This document shows, piece after piece, positions 37,988 through 46,919 of a DNA stretch of 64,000 bases (positions are counted from its first letter, which is position 1; every line of letters begins with the position of its first letter). The translations under genes were made by a program, and so were the position numbers. The stretch is taken from assembly GCF_900176345.1 (NCBI RefSeq), contig NZ_FWXU01000020.1, forward strand, positions 48,955 through 112,954, read 5' to 3'. Source of the stretch: Rhizobium sp. RU36D. GTDB lineage: Bacteria; Pseudomonadota; Alphaproteobacteria; Rhizobiales; Rhizobiaceae. The notes below the pieces were generated by a model that worked only from the letters and a program-made list of their open reading frames with translations, was not told the origin of the DNA and did no database searches.

Positions 37988-39778
37988 TCAGTCCTTCTTC
38001 GGCGTCGGCACCACGCGCAGCGCCAGTTCGCGCAGCTGCGTCGGCGTTGCCGGCGACGGGGCGTTCATCAGCAGGTCCTGGGCCTGCTGGTTCATCGGGA
38101 ACAGCGAGATTTCGCGCAGGTTCTTGGCGCCGACCAGCAGCATGACCACGCGGTCGATGCCGAAGGCGCAGCCGCCATGCGGAGGCGCTCCATATTGGAA
38201 GGCACGGTAGAGGCCGCCGAAGCGCTCCTCGACATCCGTCTGGCTGAGGCCCACCTTCTCGAAGGCCTTGACCATCAGTTCCGGCGACTGGTTACGGATC
38301 GAGCCCGAGGCGATTTCGAAGCCGTTGCAGACCGCGTCATACTGATAGGCCTTGAGAGACAGGGGATCCTGGCTGTCGAAGGCTTCTAGTCCGCCCTGCG
38401 GCATCGAGAAGGGGTTGTGGGCGAAGTCGATCTTCTTTTCTTCCTCGTTGTATTCGTAGAACGGGAAGTCGACGATCCAGCAGAATTCGAACCGGTCGCG
38501 GTCGACCAGGTTCAGGTCTTCACCGACACGGGTGCGGGCTTCGCCGGCAAACTTGTAGAACTTGGATGGATCGCCGGCGACGAAGAAGCAGGCGTCGCCG
38601 TCTTCGAGGCCAAGCTGGGTGCGGATCGCGTCGGTGCGCTCCTCGCCGATGTTCTTGGCGAGCGGGCCGGCGCCCTCGAGCTTGTCGCCTTCCTTGCGCC
38701 AGAAGATATATCCGAGGCCCGGCTGGCCGGCGCCTTGAGCCCAGGCATTCATGCGGTCGCAGAAGGCGCGGGAACCGCCCGTCTTGGCCGGGATCGCCCA
38801 GACCTCGACCTTGGGGTTGGACGCGATCATGTTGGCGAAGACCTTGAAGCCGGAACCGGCGAAATGCTCGGTGACGGCCTGCATCACGATCGGGTTGCGC
38901 AGGTCGGGCTTGTCGGAGCCGTATTTGCGGATCGCCTCGTCATAGGGAATGCGCGGCCACTGCTTGGTGACGGGCTTGCCTTCGGCGAACTGCTCGAAGA
39001 CCTTCGTCATCATCGGCTCCATAGCGCCCCAGACATCTTCCTGGGTGACGAAGCTCATTTCGACGTCGAGCTGGTAGAATTCGCCCGGCAGGCGGTCGGC
39101 GCGCGGGTCTTCGTCGCGGAAGCAAGGCGCGATCTGGAAATAGCGGTCGAAACCGGCCACCATCAACAGCTGCTTGTACTGCTGCGGCGCCTGGGGCAGC
39201 GCGAAGAACTTGCCTTCATGGATGCGGCTCGGCACCAGGAAGTCGCGCGCACCTTCCGGCGAGGAGGCCGTCAGGATCGGGGTCGTGTATTCGGCAAAGC
39301 CGATCTCGCCCATGCCGGAGCGCATGGCGGAAATGATCTGCGTGCGGCGAACAATGTTCTTGTGCAAGGTCTCGCGACGCAGGTCGAGGAAGCGATACTT
39401 GAGACGAACGTCTTCCGGATAGTCGGGCTCGCCGAAGACCGGCAGCGGCAGTTCCTTGGCCGCCGAGAGAACCTCGATCTCCTGGGCATACAACTCGACC
39501 TCGCCGGTCGCCATGCCCTTGTTGACCGTGTCGTCGGTACGCGCCTTGACCAGGCCGTCGATGCGGATCACCCACTCGCCGCGCACGGTTTCGGCCGTCT
39601 TGAAGGCCGGGCTATCCGGATCGGCCACCACCTGGGTGATGCCGTAATGATCGCGCAGGTCGATGAACAGCACGCCGCCATGGTCGCGGACGCGATGGAC
39701 CCATCCGGAGAGGCGAACGGTCGCGCCGACATCGGACTTGCGAAGAGCGGCACAGGTATGGCTGCGGTAACGATGCAT
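37988..39778 (-). CDS. aspS: Aspartyl-tRNA synthetase (Asp/Asn)
   Basis: The 596-residue class II synthetase has the OB-fold anticodon domain ([29 protein letters not shown]), motif 2 with [10 protein letters not shown], and motif 3 with GIDRVVMLL. The bacterial insertion domain is present. As in many alphaproteobacteria, it probably also charges tRNA-Asn for later amidation by GatCAB; that is inference from family. The start at 39778 matches the usual N-terminus (MHRYRSH). In related genomes rnd lies close to it, but here 8 kb of other genes intervenes. Confidence 0.95.
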   Translation of the reverse strand: MHRYRSHTCAALRKSDVGATVRLSGWVHRVRDHGGVLFIDLRDHYGITQVVADPDSPAFKTAETVRGEWVIRIDGLVKARTDDTVNKGMATGEVELYAQEIEVLSAAKELPLPVFGEPDYPEDVRLKYRFLDLRRETLHKNIVRRTQIISAMRSGMGEIGFAEYTTPILTASSPEGARDFLVPSRIHEGKFFALPQAPQQYKQLLMVAGFDRYFQIAPCFRDEDPRADRLPGEFYQLDVEMSFVTQEDVWGAMEPMMTKVFEQFAEGKPVTKQWPRIPYDEAIRKYGSDKPDLRNPIVMQAVTEHFAGSGFKVFANMIASNPKVEVWAIPAKTGGSRAFCDRMNAWAQGAGQPGLGYIFWRKEGDKLEGAGPLAKNIGEERTDAIRTQLGLEDGDACFFVAGDPSKFYKFAGEARTRVGEDLNLVDRDRFEFCWIVDFPFYEYNEEEKKIDFAHNPFSMPQGGLEAFDSQDPLSLKAYQYDAVCNGFEIASGSIRNQSPELMVKAFEKVGLSQTDVEERFGGLYRAFQYGAPPHGGCAFGIDRVVMLLVGAKNLREISLFPMNQQAQDLLMNAPSPATPTQLRELALRVVPTPKKD

Positions 39779-40077
39779 GATCAGGTATCCCGAATGTGAC
39801 GGTCGAAAGGGCACCATCAGATGAGGCGCACGACCGATAGAAAATCGGGCGGAAAAGCGCATGGTGTGGCTGATTTGTCAAGGCTAGAGGAGTTCGGGCT
39901 GGATTTGGCGCGACTTGAAGGATGCGTATAGCAGGGGCCGCGGCGGTTCGGATGCTAAATCGAGAAGACGGGCATGGCCGTAGCAGATCGCTGCGTCGCG
40001 TCTCTGCTGACCCATTGCGGTCATTGACCGTCTACAAAATGGTCGCGAACTCCTAACATTCGCAACAAACATCGCCG
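39779..40077. other. Intergenic stretch upstream of aspS
   Basis: About 300 bp lie between aspS and the broken pemK gene. The aspS promoter should lie here. No RNA gene, terminator or repeat was recognised, and reading frames in this stretch are not protein-like. Confidence 0.4.
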
Positions 40078-40387
40078 TCAGTCGGCAAGGCCTATCATCA
40101 CCGAAAGCATGTTGTTGAGAGCCAGCATATTGGCACCGGAAAGATGACCGATCACCGGGCCGCATTTGGCGCGCGGATAGGCCACGATTTTATCCACCAT
40201 GACCTGTGAAACCACATTCAGACCGTTAAAGCGGCGCATCAGCCATCGTGCTGGTGAGCAAAACGACCAGCACGCTGTCTGCCGCATTGAGAAAATCAGA
40301 TTGAATCACGATCGCCGGGCGGGGTTTTCCATAATCGCCCTGCGCCGAAACAGTGACCAGATCACCTCTTTTCACGATTCTGGCCAT
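40078..40387 (-). pseudogene. PemK/MazF-type toxin broken by a frameshift deletion
   Basis: From ATG 40387 the frame reads MARIVKRGDLVTVSAQGDYG and then KPRPAIVIQSDFL, the start of a PemK/MazF ribonuclease. It hits a stop after ADAPL near 40233. The next frame continues at once with the rest of the fold (FNGLNVVSQVMVDKI, then GPVIGHLSG) to a stop at 40078. About eight residues of the middle strand appear to be missing. The breakpoint is at GCCGCTTTAACGG. The toxin is probably inactive. It overlaps the antitoxin gene by 16 bp. Confidence 0.83.
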
Positions 40388-40596
40388 TCAGTAGCCGCCG
40401 CGATGAAAGCCAGTGCTTCGGCTTCCTCGGGACGGCCGCGCAAGAGCAGACCTTGCCGCTCGGCCTCGGCGGCAAATTCGGGCCTTTGAGGATCCGGCAC
40501 CCAAATGCGCAGTTGCTTCATGCCCCGGTGCTGCTGTTGTCGCCGGTAGCGCTGAAACTTGGTCAGGCCATCATCGGCGCTCTTAGATCTCGGCAT
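40372..40596 (-). CDS. MazE-type antitoxin (DUF3018)
   Basis: The 74-residue protein matches the DUF3018 MazE-like antitoxin family: MPRSKSADDGLTKFQRYR, MKQLRIWVPDP and AEAERQGLLLRGRPEEAEALAFI. It should bind its promoter and the PemK-type toxin encoded next to it. Start ATG 40596 has GGAG seven bases upstream. Because the toxin is broken, the antitoxin is an orphan and may persist by chance or as a repressor. Confidence 0.85.
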   Translation of the reverse strand: MPRSKSADDGLTKFQRYRRQQQHRGMKQLRIWVPDPQRPEFAAEAERQGLLLRGRPEEAEALAFIAAATEWPES

Positions 40597-40683
40597 AGCA
40601 TTCTCCACCAGTTTATCGCTACCCTAACACATTGGTTGCGCGCTACCCAATGATTTCGGCTCTGGTTACGAACAGGGCGAATG

Positions 40684-41127
40684 TCAGGATTGTTGCGACG
40701 AACGGTAAATTGCTGGCACAAAGCCGTCGGCATCAAGCTCAGGCAGAATCTCGAATCCGCTTCGTCGGCAGCAAGCGAGGCTTGCTGCATTGTCCGGCTC
40801 TATTCGTCCCTCCAGGATCCTATAGATAACTCCAGGTCCCGACAGAAACGCCGTTAGGACCGCCGTTCCGATCCCTTGGCCTCTAAGATGGGGGTACACA
40901 GCAAGGTCAAGATAGCCTCGCTCAGAATCCTCGCGGTCAACCTGCATCATGGCGATGACTTTACCGGCATCCAACGCTACCCAGCAACGGGCATCCGCAC
41001 CAGCCGTCACATAGGCGAACCAATCATCAGTTGGAAATGATAGCCGGCGCGATAACTCCGAATCATTAAACCATGTGCGCAATTCTGGGAGATCGTCGCT
41101 CTCAATGGGCCGAAAAGTAATTTGCAT
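40684..41127 (-). CDS. GNAT-family N-acetyltransferase
   Basis: The 147-residue protein has the acetyl-CoA binding motif A (LDLAVYPHLRGQGIGTAVL) and an N-terminal GNAT strand MQITFRPIESDDLPEL. A variable C-terminus (GFEILPELDADGFVPAIYR) follows. The start at 41127 is an ATG; the longer frame begins at a TTG. The substrate is unknown. The gene lies in the accessory segment with the MazE/PemK remnant. Confidence 0.83.
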   Translation of the reverse strand: MQITFRPIESDDLPELRTWFNDSELSRRLSFPTDDWFAYVTAGADARCWVALDAGKVIAMMQVDREDSERGYLDLAVYPHLRGQGIGTAVLTAFLSGPGVIYRILEGRIEPDNAASLACCRRSGFEILPELDADGFVPAIYRSSQQS

Positions 41128-41242
41128 TTGGCTCGCAAAATTTTCGATCAAAGCGACACTTGTTTTCCTGACTTTTGCAACGTCACACTACAGGGAGTTT
41201 GGTGGCATCCACAATGTCTCCTGTTGGCGCAAACTAGCCCCC

Positions 41243-41394
41243 ACCCCAGCAAAAGTACACTCGCCAGGTCCAGCAGCGGCGCAAACGGTTCACAACCCGT
41301 CCCATCATCCCACTTAGCTTGCGTCGATCATCAGATGCGCGTGGCCGTGGATCTGGGACCAGACGAGCTGTTCGATGACGGCCCTGCCCTCGGG
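41243..41394 (-). repeat. Degenerate duplicate of the 3' end of the adjacent tetR gene
   Basis: This segment matches the last about 150 bases of tetR at 41844-41997 in the same orientation. The best stretch is GATCTGGGACCAGACGAGCT and neighbouring bases, and the minus-strand frame reads IEQLVWSQIHGHAHLMID, as in tetR. It has many changes, an internal stop and no upstream part of the gene, so it is a non-coding relic. Its upstream end coincides with the C-terminus of the NTF2-like gene. Confidence 0.85.
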
Positions 41395-41804
41395 AAACTC
41401 TCCGTCCGAGGCGGAAATCTATTGTCTGTCGACGTCAAGCGAGGGGCGCACATTCGGGGCTCGTCCATCTTGAACCATGCCTTGGCAATCTTGCCATCTT
41501 CGATCTCGTAGATGCAGATGACATCGACCTCACCTCTTCCTTCCGGAAAGGTACGTGTGACCGTCTCATGGTCGACGACGACATTGCCGACGACAATGCG
41601 TGACAGCAGCTTCCCATGGAGATCAGGTTCCTTGAAGCGCTCAACGTGGCGCGCGCGAATCTCCGCTGCATTTGCTGCCAGCAATGTGGATGGAAAAGCA
41701 AAATACTGACAGTCCTCAGCCCACCAAGGCATGAAGGCCTCGATGTCGCGGGCATTGTAGGCCTCGAGCTGTTTGCGCACGGGATGTTCGACTTCATCGT
41801 TCAC
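41331..41804 (-). CDS. NTF2-like (steroid isomerase-type) protein
   Basis: The 157-residue protein has the NTF2 fold (RKQLEAYNARDIEAFMPWWAEDCQYFAFP, IRARHVERF, VDVICIYEIEDGKIAKAWFKMD) and belongs to the nuclear transport factor 2 family. A GTG start at 41804 has GAGGTG six bases upstream and begins VNDEVEH. The last about 25 residues (from FPRAGPSSNSSSG) are read in another frame from the tetR duplicate, so the natural C-terminus is replaced. It lies 37 bp after tetR on the same strand. Confidence 0.72.
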   Translation of the reverse strand: MNDEVEHPVRKQLEAYNARDIEAFMPWWAEDCQYFAFPSTLLAANAAEIRARHVERFKEPDLHGKLLSRIVVGNVVVDHETVTRTFPEGRGEVDVICIYEIEDGKIAKAWFKMDEPRMCAPRLTSTDNRFPPRTESFPRAGPSSNSSSGPRSTATRI

Positions 41805-41841
41805 AGGACACCTCTTTACTGCCTCCGAAAACCATAGTCCT

Positions 41842-42444
41842 TCACCCCGGCAAAAGCACACTCGCCAGATCCAGCGGCGGCACAAACGGCTCGCACCCAT
41901 CACCGGCCTCCTGCTGCAGCTTGCCGTCGATCATCAGATGCGCATGGCCATGGATCTGGGACCAGACGAGCTGTTCGACGGCCGCCCTGCCCTCCGGCGT
42001 GTCGCGCTTCAGGCGTCGCGCCACCGGAGCGGAGATTTCCTCGAGCACCGCGTGCGCCGCGTTGGCCGGGGGGGCGAGCGCCGGGTCGTCCCAGTCGAGG
42101 CGGTTGGCGGTGAACATCAGGCGGAAGAGATGCGGATGCGTGCTCGCAAAGGCGAGATAGCCGCGGGAAGCGGCGCGCAGCTGCTCTGCCGGATCGTCGG
42201 CGGCTTCCGCCATGGCGGAGCGCATCAAGGCGGCAAACAGGCGAAACCCCTCGACGGCAAAGGCGGTCAGCAGATGCTTTAGGGTCGGGAAATGATGCTC
42301 GGGGGCGGCATGGGAGACGCCGACGCGGGCGGCGAGCTTGCGTAGCGTCAGGCCTTCGAGGCCATGCTCTTCCAGCATATCCAAGCCATTGTCGATCAGG
42401 GCCTGGCGCAGGTCGCCGTGGTGATAGGATTTCTGTCTTGCCAT
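41842..42444 (-). CDS. TetR/AcrR-family regulator
   Basis: The 200-residue repressor has an N-terminal HTH (LRQALIDNGLDMLEEHGLEGLTLRKLAARVGVSHAAPEHHFPT) and a C-terminal ligand domain of the WHG type. The recognition helix is VSHAAPEHHFP. Two inverted repeats between it and the divergent ABA4-like gene are its probable operators. The ligand is unknown. Its last 150 bp are duplicated downstream. Confidence 0.88.
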   Translation of the reverse strand: MARQKSYHHGDLRQALIDNGLDMLEEHGLEGLTLRKLAARVGVSHAAPEHHFPTLKHLLTAFAVEGFRLFAALMRSAMAEAADDPAEQLRAASRGYLAFASTHPHLFRLMFTANRLDWDDPALAPPANAAHAVLEEISAPVARRLKRDTPEGRAAVEQLVWSQIHGHAHLMIDGKLQQEAGDGCEPFVPPLDLASVLLPG

Positions 42445-42483
42445 GACCCTTCATAACCACTCCAGATCGCGTCGTCAAAATCA

Positions 42484-42536
42484 ATCTTGACAATGACAAG
42501 ATCTATCCTCATCCTCAATCTTGTCATTGCCAAGAT
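42484..42536. promoter_or_regulatory. Two copies of a TetR-type operator
   Basis: ATCTTG-N7-CAAGAT occurs at 42484-42502 and 42518-42536, with 34 bp between centres. They lie 40 bases upstream of the tetR start and 10 bases before the ABA4-like start, the expected place for autoregulation and control of the divergent pair. Binding is inferred. Confidence 0.65.
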
Positions 42537-42546
42537 AGAGGTTTCC

Positions 42547-42978
42547 ATGTCGTTTGATGCCCTGTTTTCAGCCGCCAGCAGCGCCGCCATGGCCGGCTGG
42601 GTGGCGCTCCTCCTGCTGCCGCGATGGCCGTGGCTCATGGACCTCCTGCGCTTTGGCGTGATCGGCGGGCTGGCCTTGCTGTATGCGGTCCTGATCTTCG
42701 TGTTCTTCTTTCGCATTGAGGATGGTGGCTTTAACTCGATTGCGGAGGTCAGGGCGCTGTTCCTGAGCGACGGCGGGCTGGTCGCTGGCTGGGTGCATTA
42801 TCTCGCCTTCGATCTCTTTGTCGGCCTCTGGATCGCCGCGGAGGCTGACCGGAGGGGCTGGAGCCGGATCCTGCAGGCGCCGCTGCTGATCGGCACCTTC
42901 ATGTTCGGGCCGATCGGCCTGCTCATCTTCTATGTCACCCGCGTCACGGACGCCGCGCTCGCTCCCAGAAAGGCCTGA
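42547..42978 (+). CDS. ABA4-like family membrane protein (DUF4281)
   Basis: The 143-residue protein has four hydrophobic segments; a first begins AAMAGWVALLLLPRWPWLMDLLR and VAGWVHYLAFDLFVGLWIAAE is diagnostic of the ABA4-like family. Plant ABA4 acts in neoxanthin synthesis, but bacterial members have no proven role. The start at 42547 follows the second TetR operator. The next gene starts 4 bp downstream, so the two form an operon. Confidence 0.82.
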   Translation: MSFDALFSAASSAAMAGWVALLLLPRWPWLMDLLRFGVIGGLALLYAVLIFVFFFRIEDGGFNSIAEVRALFLSDGGLVAGWVHYLAFDLFVGLWIAAEADRRGWSRILQAPLLIGTFMFGPIGLLIFYVTRVTDAALAPRKA

Positions 42979-42981
42979 TCC

Positions 42982-43848
42982 ATGACCACTGCCATTTCCG
43001 CTAGCTTTGCCGCACCCGGCATCGAACCGGCCTCTGCGCCGTCAGAGCAGACAGCCTTGCTGGCGCAGCAGGCGCGCCTCCTGCTCGTCTTGGCCATCGG
43101 CCTGCAACTGGGGCTGATGCTGCCAAGCCTCATTGCCGTCTTCATCGACGAGCGCACGCTGAACGGCATCAGCATGTGGTCGAAACCGCTGAAGTTCCAG
43201 ACGTCGCTGATCGTGCTGCTCGGCACGCTGGTATGGCTCCTGCCGCTGATCGACCCCCTTGCCCGGGCTGCTCGCGGGCTGCGGCTCGCAGCTCTGATCG
43301 CGGCCCTTACGGCGGCGGGTGAAATCCTCTACATCACGATACAGGCGGCGCGCGGCCGGGCGTCCCATTTTAACGCCGATACGGCCTTCGAGGCCACGGC
43401 CTATAGCGTGATGGGCGCCGGTGCGACGCTGCTCGTCCTCTCCAGCATGGTTTTCGGTCTCTATCTGCTGGCGCGGCCGGCAGCAGATGCACGTGCCGGA
43501 CTGCGGCTCGGTGGCGGCTGGGGGCTGATCATCGGTTCGATCCTGACCCTGATCACGGCCTTTGTTCTGGGCAGCGGCGCGATCGATGGTCCCGGCCATT
43601 GGGTCGGTGGCATCAAGACCGACATCGGCGGCCTGCCCCTGTTCGGCTGGTCGCGGTCTGGCGGCGATCTGCGCGTGCCGCATTTCTTTGCCACCCATAT
43701 CATGCAGGCCCTGCCGCTGCTCGGACTGCTGCTCGACCGGTTTGCCCCGCGCCTCGTGAAGCCGGGCCTCATCGTCGGCGCCTTGGCCAGCATCGCCGTG
43801 GTCGCGGCGACCTTCCTGCAGGCGGTCAGTGGCCAGCCGTTTCTCTAA
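42982..43848 (+). CDS. Polytopic membrane protein of unknown function (288 aa)
   Basis: The protein has about seven hydrophobic segments. Polar motifs inside the membrane region include SKPLKFQTSL, RGRASHFNADTAFEAT and HFFATHIMQALPLLG. The paired histidines at HFFATH could bind a metal or heme, but this is speculative. It starts 4 bp after the ABA4-like gene, so it should share the TetR control. A rhizobial palindrome begins at its stop. Confidence 0.7.
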   Translation: MTTAISASFAAPGIEPASAPSEQTALLAQQARLLLVLAIGLQLGLMLPSLIAVFIDERTLNGISMWSKPLKFQTSLIVLLGTLVWLLPLIDPLARAARGLRLAALIAALTAAGEILYITIQAARGRASHFNADTAFEATAYSVMGAGATLLVLSSMVFGLYLLARPAADARAGLRLGGGWGLIIGSILTLITAFVLGSGAIDGPGHWVGGIKTDIGGLPLFGWSRSGGDLRVPHFFATHIMQALPLLGLLLDRFAPRLVKPGLIVGALASIAVVAATFLQAVSGQPFL

Positions 43849-43849
43849 A

Positions 43850-43894
43850 GCATGTCTCCCAAAAGTGGGCACCGGTTTTGGGACAAAGACATGC
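43850..43894. repeat. Rhizobial intergenic palindrome
   Basis: The arms GCATGTCTCCCAAAA and TTTTGGGACAAAGACATGC flank GTGGGCACCGG, giving an imperfect inverted repeat followed by GAAAACAAAAG. Elements with these arms are abundant between genes in Rhizobium and Agrobacterium. It begins two bases past the stop of the 288-residue protein and could act as a 3' hairpin. Confidence 0.8.
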
Positions 43895-44084
43895 GAAAAC
43901 AAAAGTCTACAGCAGGGCGCATGAATCCGAATCACCGCGACCTGCTGTGGTTCGGGCGGCGTGCCAAAACAGGAAGAATGCACATCTGTTGAGCGTTTTG
44001 CTCTGTTTTCGGTCGCCCTGCTGGTTTATTGGTGAATGCTTCGCGGCGTCATCTTGATGCCAACTCCGCCGCGCCCGAGTTCCC

Positions 44085-45329
44085 ATGCATGATATTCGCC
44101 CGCTGATACCCCTGCTCGTCACCGCCGGCATCCTGATCGGCGGCAACGGCCTCCAGGGAACGTTCATTTCGCTGCGTGCGCTGGAGGAGGGCTTCTCCGC
44201 CTCGATGATTGGGGTGATCGGCACGGGCTACAATATCGGCTTTGCCATCGGCTGTATCTACATTACCCGCGTCATCCGGGAAATCGGCCATATCAGGACC
44301 TTCTCCGCCCTTGCCGCCATCGCCTCGGCAGCATCGATCTGCATGGTGCTGTTCATCCACCCGACGTCATGGTTCATCATGCGGCTCTTGCAGGGCATCT
44401 GTTTTGCCGGCCTGTTTGCCGTGGTCGAAAGCTGGCTGAATGCCAGGGTGGATAATTCCACCCGGGCCAGGACGCTGTCGGTCTATCGCTTTGTCGATCT
44501 GGGATCGGTGACGCTGGCGCAGTTCGTCATCCCGGCCGTCGGCATTGACGGGTTCCAGCTGTTCGCCATCATTTCAATGGCGCTGACCCTGTCGCTGGTG
44601 CCGATCTCGTTCGCAGACCGCTCCAGCCCCTCGGCGCCGGAGGCGGTCCGCTTCGACATCAAGGCGCTCTGGAATGTCTCGCCGCTCGCCACTGTCGGCT
44701 GCATCGTCGTCGGGCTCACCAATTCCAGCTTCCGCTCGCTAGGCCCTGTTTATGCCGAGGGCATCGGGCTGACGATCACGGCGATCGCCACCTTCATGAG
44801 CGTGGGCATCTTCGCGGGCGTCGTGCTGCAATACCCGCTCGGCCACTATTCCGACAAGCTCGACCGCCGCCTGATCATCCTGGTGGCCACCTTCGGCGCC
44901 TTCGCCGCCGGCCTGTTCATCGCGCTGGTGGCGGGCTCCAATGCCTGGCTCAACTATATCGGTATCTTCGTTTTCGGCGCCTTCGCCATGCCGCTCTATT
45001 CGCTCTGTTCCGCCCATGCCAATGATCACGCGGCACCGGGACAGCATGCGCTGGTATCGGCCGGCACGCTGTTCTTCTGGTCGCTCGGCGCGATCATCGG
45101 CCCGCTCTTTGCCTCCGTCATGCTCGATCATTTCGGCCCCAAGGCGCTGTTCTACTATACGGCCGGGGTGCTGCTCCTGTTCATGATCTACACGCTGCAG
45201 CGCATGCTCGTGCGCGATGGCGTGCCCACCGGGCGCCGCTGGATGCGGTTCCGCTCGCTGCTCAGGACCTCCACCTATTTCGCCAAACTGGCGGATACGC
45301 CGCCGTCGGAAAAGCCCGACGACCGCTAA
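44085..45329 (+). CDS. MFS transporter (YcaD-like)
   Basis: The 414-residue protein has 12 hydrophobic segments. The first ends LIGGNGLQGTFISLRA, and SMIGVIGTGYNIGFAIGC is a conserved MFS segment. The sequence EWS-like VVESWLNARVDNSTRARTLS resembles the YcaD subfamily. Substrate is unknown. It precedes the multicopper oxidase by 90 bp, and the three genes to 47813 may be co-regulated. Confidence 0.85.
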   Translation: MHDIRPLIPLLVTAGILIGGNGLQGTFISLRALEEGFSASMIGVIGTGYNIGFAIGCIYITRVIREIGHIRTFSALAAIASAASICMVLFIHPTSWFIMRLLQGICFAGLFAVVESWLNARVDNSTRARTLSVYRFVDLGSVTLAQFVIPAVGIDGFQLFAIISMALTLSLVPISFADRSSPSAPEAVRFDIKALWNVSPLATVGCIVVGLTNSSFRSLGPVYAEGIGLTITAIATFMSVGIFAGVVLQYPLGHYSDKLDRRLIILVATFGAFAAGLFIALVAGSNAWLNYIGIFVFGAFAMPLYSLCSAHANDHAAPGQHALVSAGTLFFWSLGAIIGPLFASVMLDHFGPKALFYYTAGVLLLFMIYTLQRMLVRDGVPTGRRWMRFRSLLRTSTYFAKLADTPPSEKPDDR

Positions 45330-45419
45330 GCACTGCGGCAATCCGCCGGTGCCCCTGATATTGCTGATCCCTCAAGTCAGGTTTATGAAATTGGCATCCA
45401 TAGGCTGCAGGATGTTTCC

Positions 45420-46841
45420 ATGATCTCGATCTCACGCCGCACACTTCTGAAGGGCTCGGCCGTGGTGGGCGCGTTCGGCCTTGGCGCGGGGCTTGCGGGT
45501 CCGCTCGGCAAAGCCTTTGCAGCCCCGGATCCGCTGCTGCTCGACGCCCGTTTCGCGGACGCGATGCTGGACGGCCGCAATGTAACGAAAGGCGTGATGG
45601 CCTATACGAGTGCAGGCTCGCAGGTCGAGGTATCGCCGCATGGCTACCTGCCGCCGACGATCCGGACGCAGCGGGGCAAGCCTTTCGCGGCGCGGCTGAT
45701 TAACCGGCTGGATGAGCCGACGACGATCCACTGGCATGGCATCCGCCTGCCCAACGCCATGGACGGCGTGCCGTTCCTGACCCAGCCTTATGTCTATGCC
45801 GGCGACAGTTTTGACTATGCCTTCTCGCCGCCGGATGCTGGTACTTTCTGGTATCACCCCCATTGCAACACGCTGACGCAGATCGGCCGCGGCATGAGCG
45901 GCATGCTGATCGTCGAGGACCCGGCCGACCCCGTTTTCGATGGCGAGGTGGTGCTCAATCTCCGCGATTTCCGGCTGGGCAGCGATGGGCAGTTCATCGA
46001 GCAGTTCAAGGCGCGCGATGCGGCAAAAACCGGAACCTTCGGCACGGTGCGCACCGCCAACTGGCAGATCGACCCGGTCGAAGACGTGCCGGCCGGCGGG
46101 CTTGTGCGTGTGCGTATTGCCGCCACCGACGTCACCCGCATCTACAATCTCAAGCTCGACGGCGGGGAGGCCGTGGTGGTCGCCCTGGACGGGCAGCCGG
46201 TGGCGTCGCCGTACCCACTTGATCTCACCGTCGTTTCACCCGGCCAGCGGCTGGATCTTGTCATGCGGGCACCCGATGGCGAAGGCCAGATGGTGCGCCT
46301 CATGGATCTGCGACCCTCAACACCGAAGGTGGTGGCGACATTCCGCGCGGTCGGCACGTCGCTCAATCGCTCGCTCGGCGACATCAAGCCACTGCAACCC
46401 AATCCGCCCTTCGAAGCGGATATCAAGGGCGCCACGGAAATCCCGCTGGTGCTGAGTGCGACGGCCGAACAGGCATCCAGGGATTCGATCTGCGGCACGC
46501 TCGGTTATTCCTTCTGGGCCATAAACAAGGTGCCGTGGCCGGGGGACAGCGCCGATCCGACAGCGCCGCTTGCGGAACTGAAGCTTGGCCGAACCTATCT
46601 GCTCAACCTGGAAAACCTGACGCCGCATGCCCATCCGATCCATCTGCACGGCACCAATTTCAAGGTGCTCGCGTCCTCCAAGGGGCCGGTCGCGCCACTG
46701 ATCTCCGATACCTATCTCGTGCTGCCGGACGAAAAGGTGCAGCTTGCGGTCGTTGCCGACAATCCAGGCGACTGGGTGTTTCATTGCCATATCATCGAGC
46801 ACCAGAAGACCGGCATGACCGGCTATTTCCGGATAACCTGA
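45420..46841 (+). CDS. Multicopper oxidase
   Basis: The 473-residue protein has a Tat signal (SRRTLLKGSAVVGAFGLGAG) and three cupredoxin domains. All four copper-binding clusters are present: HWHGIRLP, WYHPHCNT, HPIHLHGTNF and FHCHIIEHQKTGM. The C-terminal HCH-x5-M set supplies type 1 copper. Such enzymes oxidise Cu(I), Fe(II), Mn(II) or phenols in the periplasm. The substrate cannot be told, and no copper regulator is adjacent. Confidence 0.92.
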   Translation: MISISRRTLLKGSAVVGAFGLGAGLAGPLGKAFAAPDPLLLDARFADAMLDGRNVTKGVMAYTSAGSQVEVSPHGYLPPTIRTQRGKPFAARLINRLDEPTTIHWHGIRLPNAMDGVPFLTQPYVYAGDSFDYAFSPPDAGTFWYHPHCNTLTQIGRGMSGMLIVEDPADPVFDGEVVLNLRDFRLGSDGQFIEQFKARDAAKTGTFGTVRTANWQIDPVEDVPAGGLVRVRIAATDVTRIYNLKLDGGEAVVVALDGQPVASPYPLDLTVVSPGQRLDLVMRAPDGEGQMVRLMDLRPSTPKVVATFRAVGTSLNRSLGDIKPLQPNPPFEADIKGATEIPLVLSATAEQASRDSICGTLGYSFWAINKVPWPGDSADPTAPLAELKLGRTYLLNLENLTPHAHPIHLHGTNFKVLASSKGPVAPLISDTYLVLPDEKVQLAVVADNPGDWVFHCHIIEHQKTGMTGYFRIT

Positions 46842-46919
46842 TGGGCAATGGTCGCCTGGCTTGACTTCCCGTTTCCGGCGATCCCTCATGCCGTCCCAGC
46901 CAGACAGGAAGCCTTGCCC

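Noticed and set aside
39779..40077. Small RNA or gene upstream of aspS
   Set aside because: No terminator with a T-run, clear promoter pair or known RNA motif was seen.
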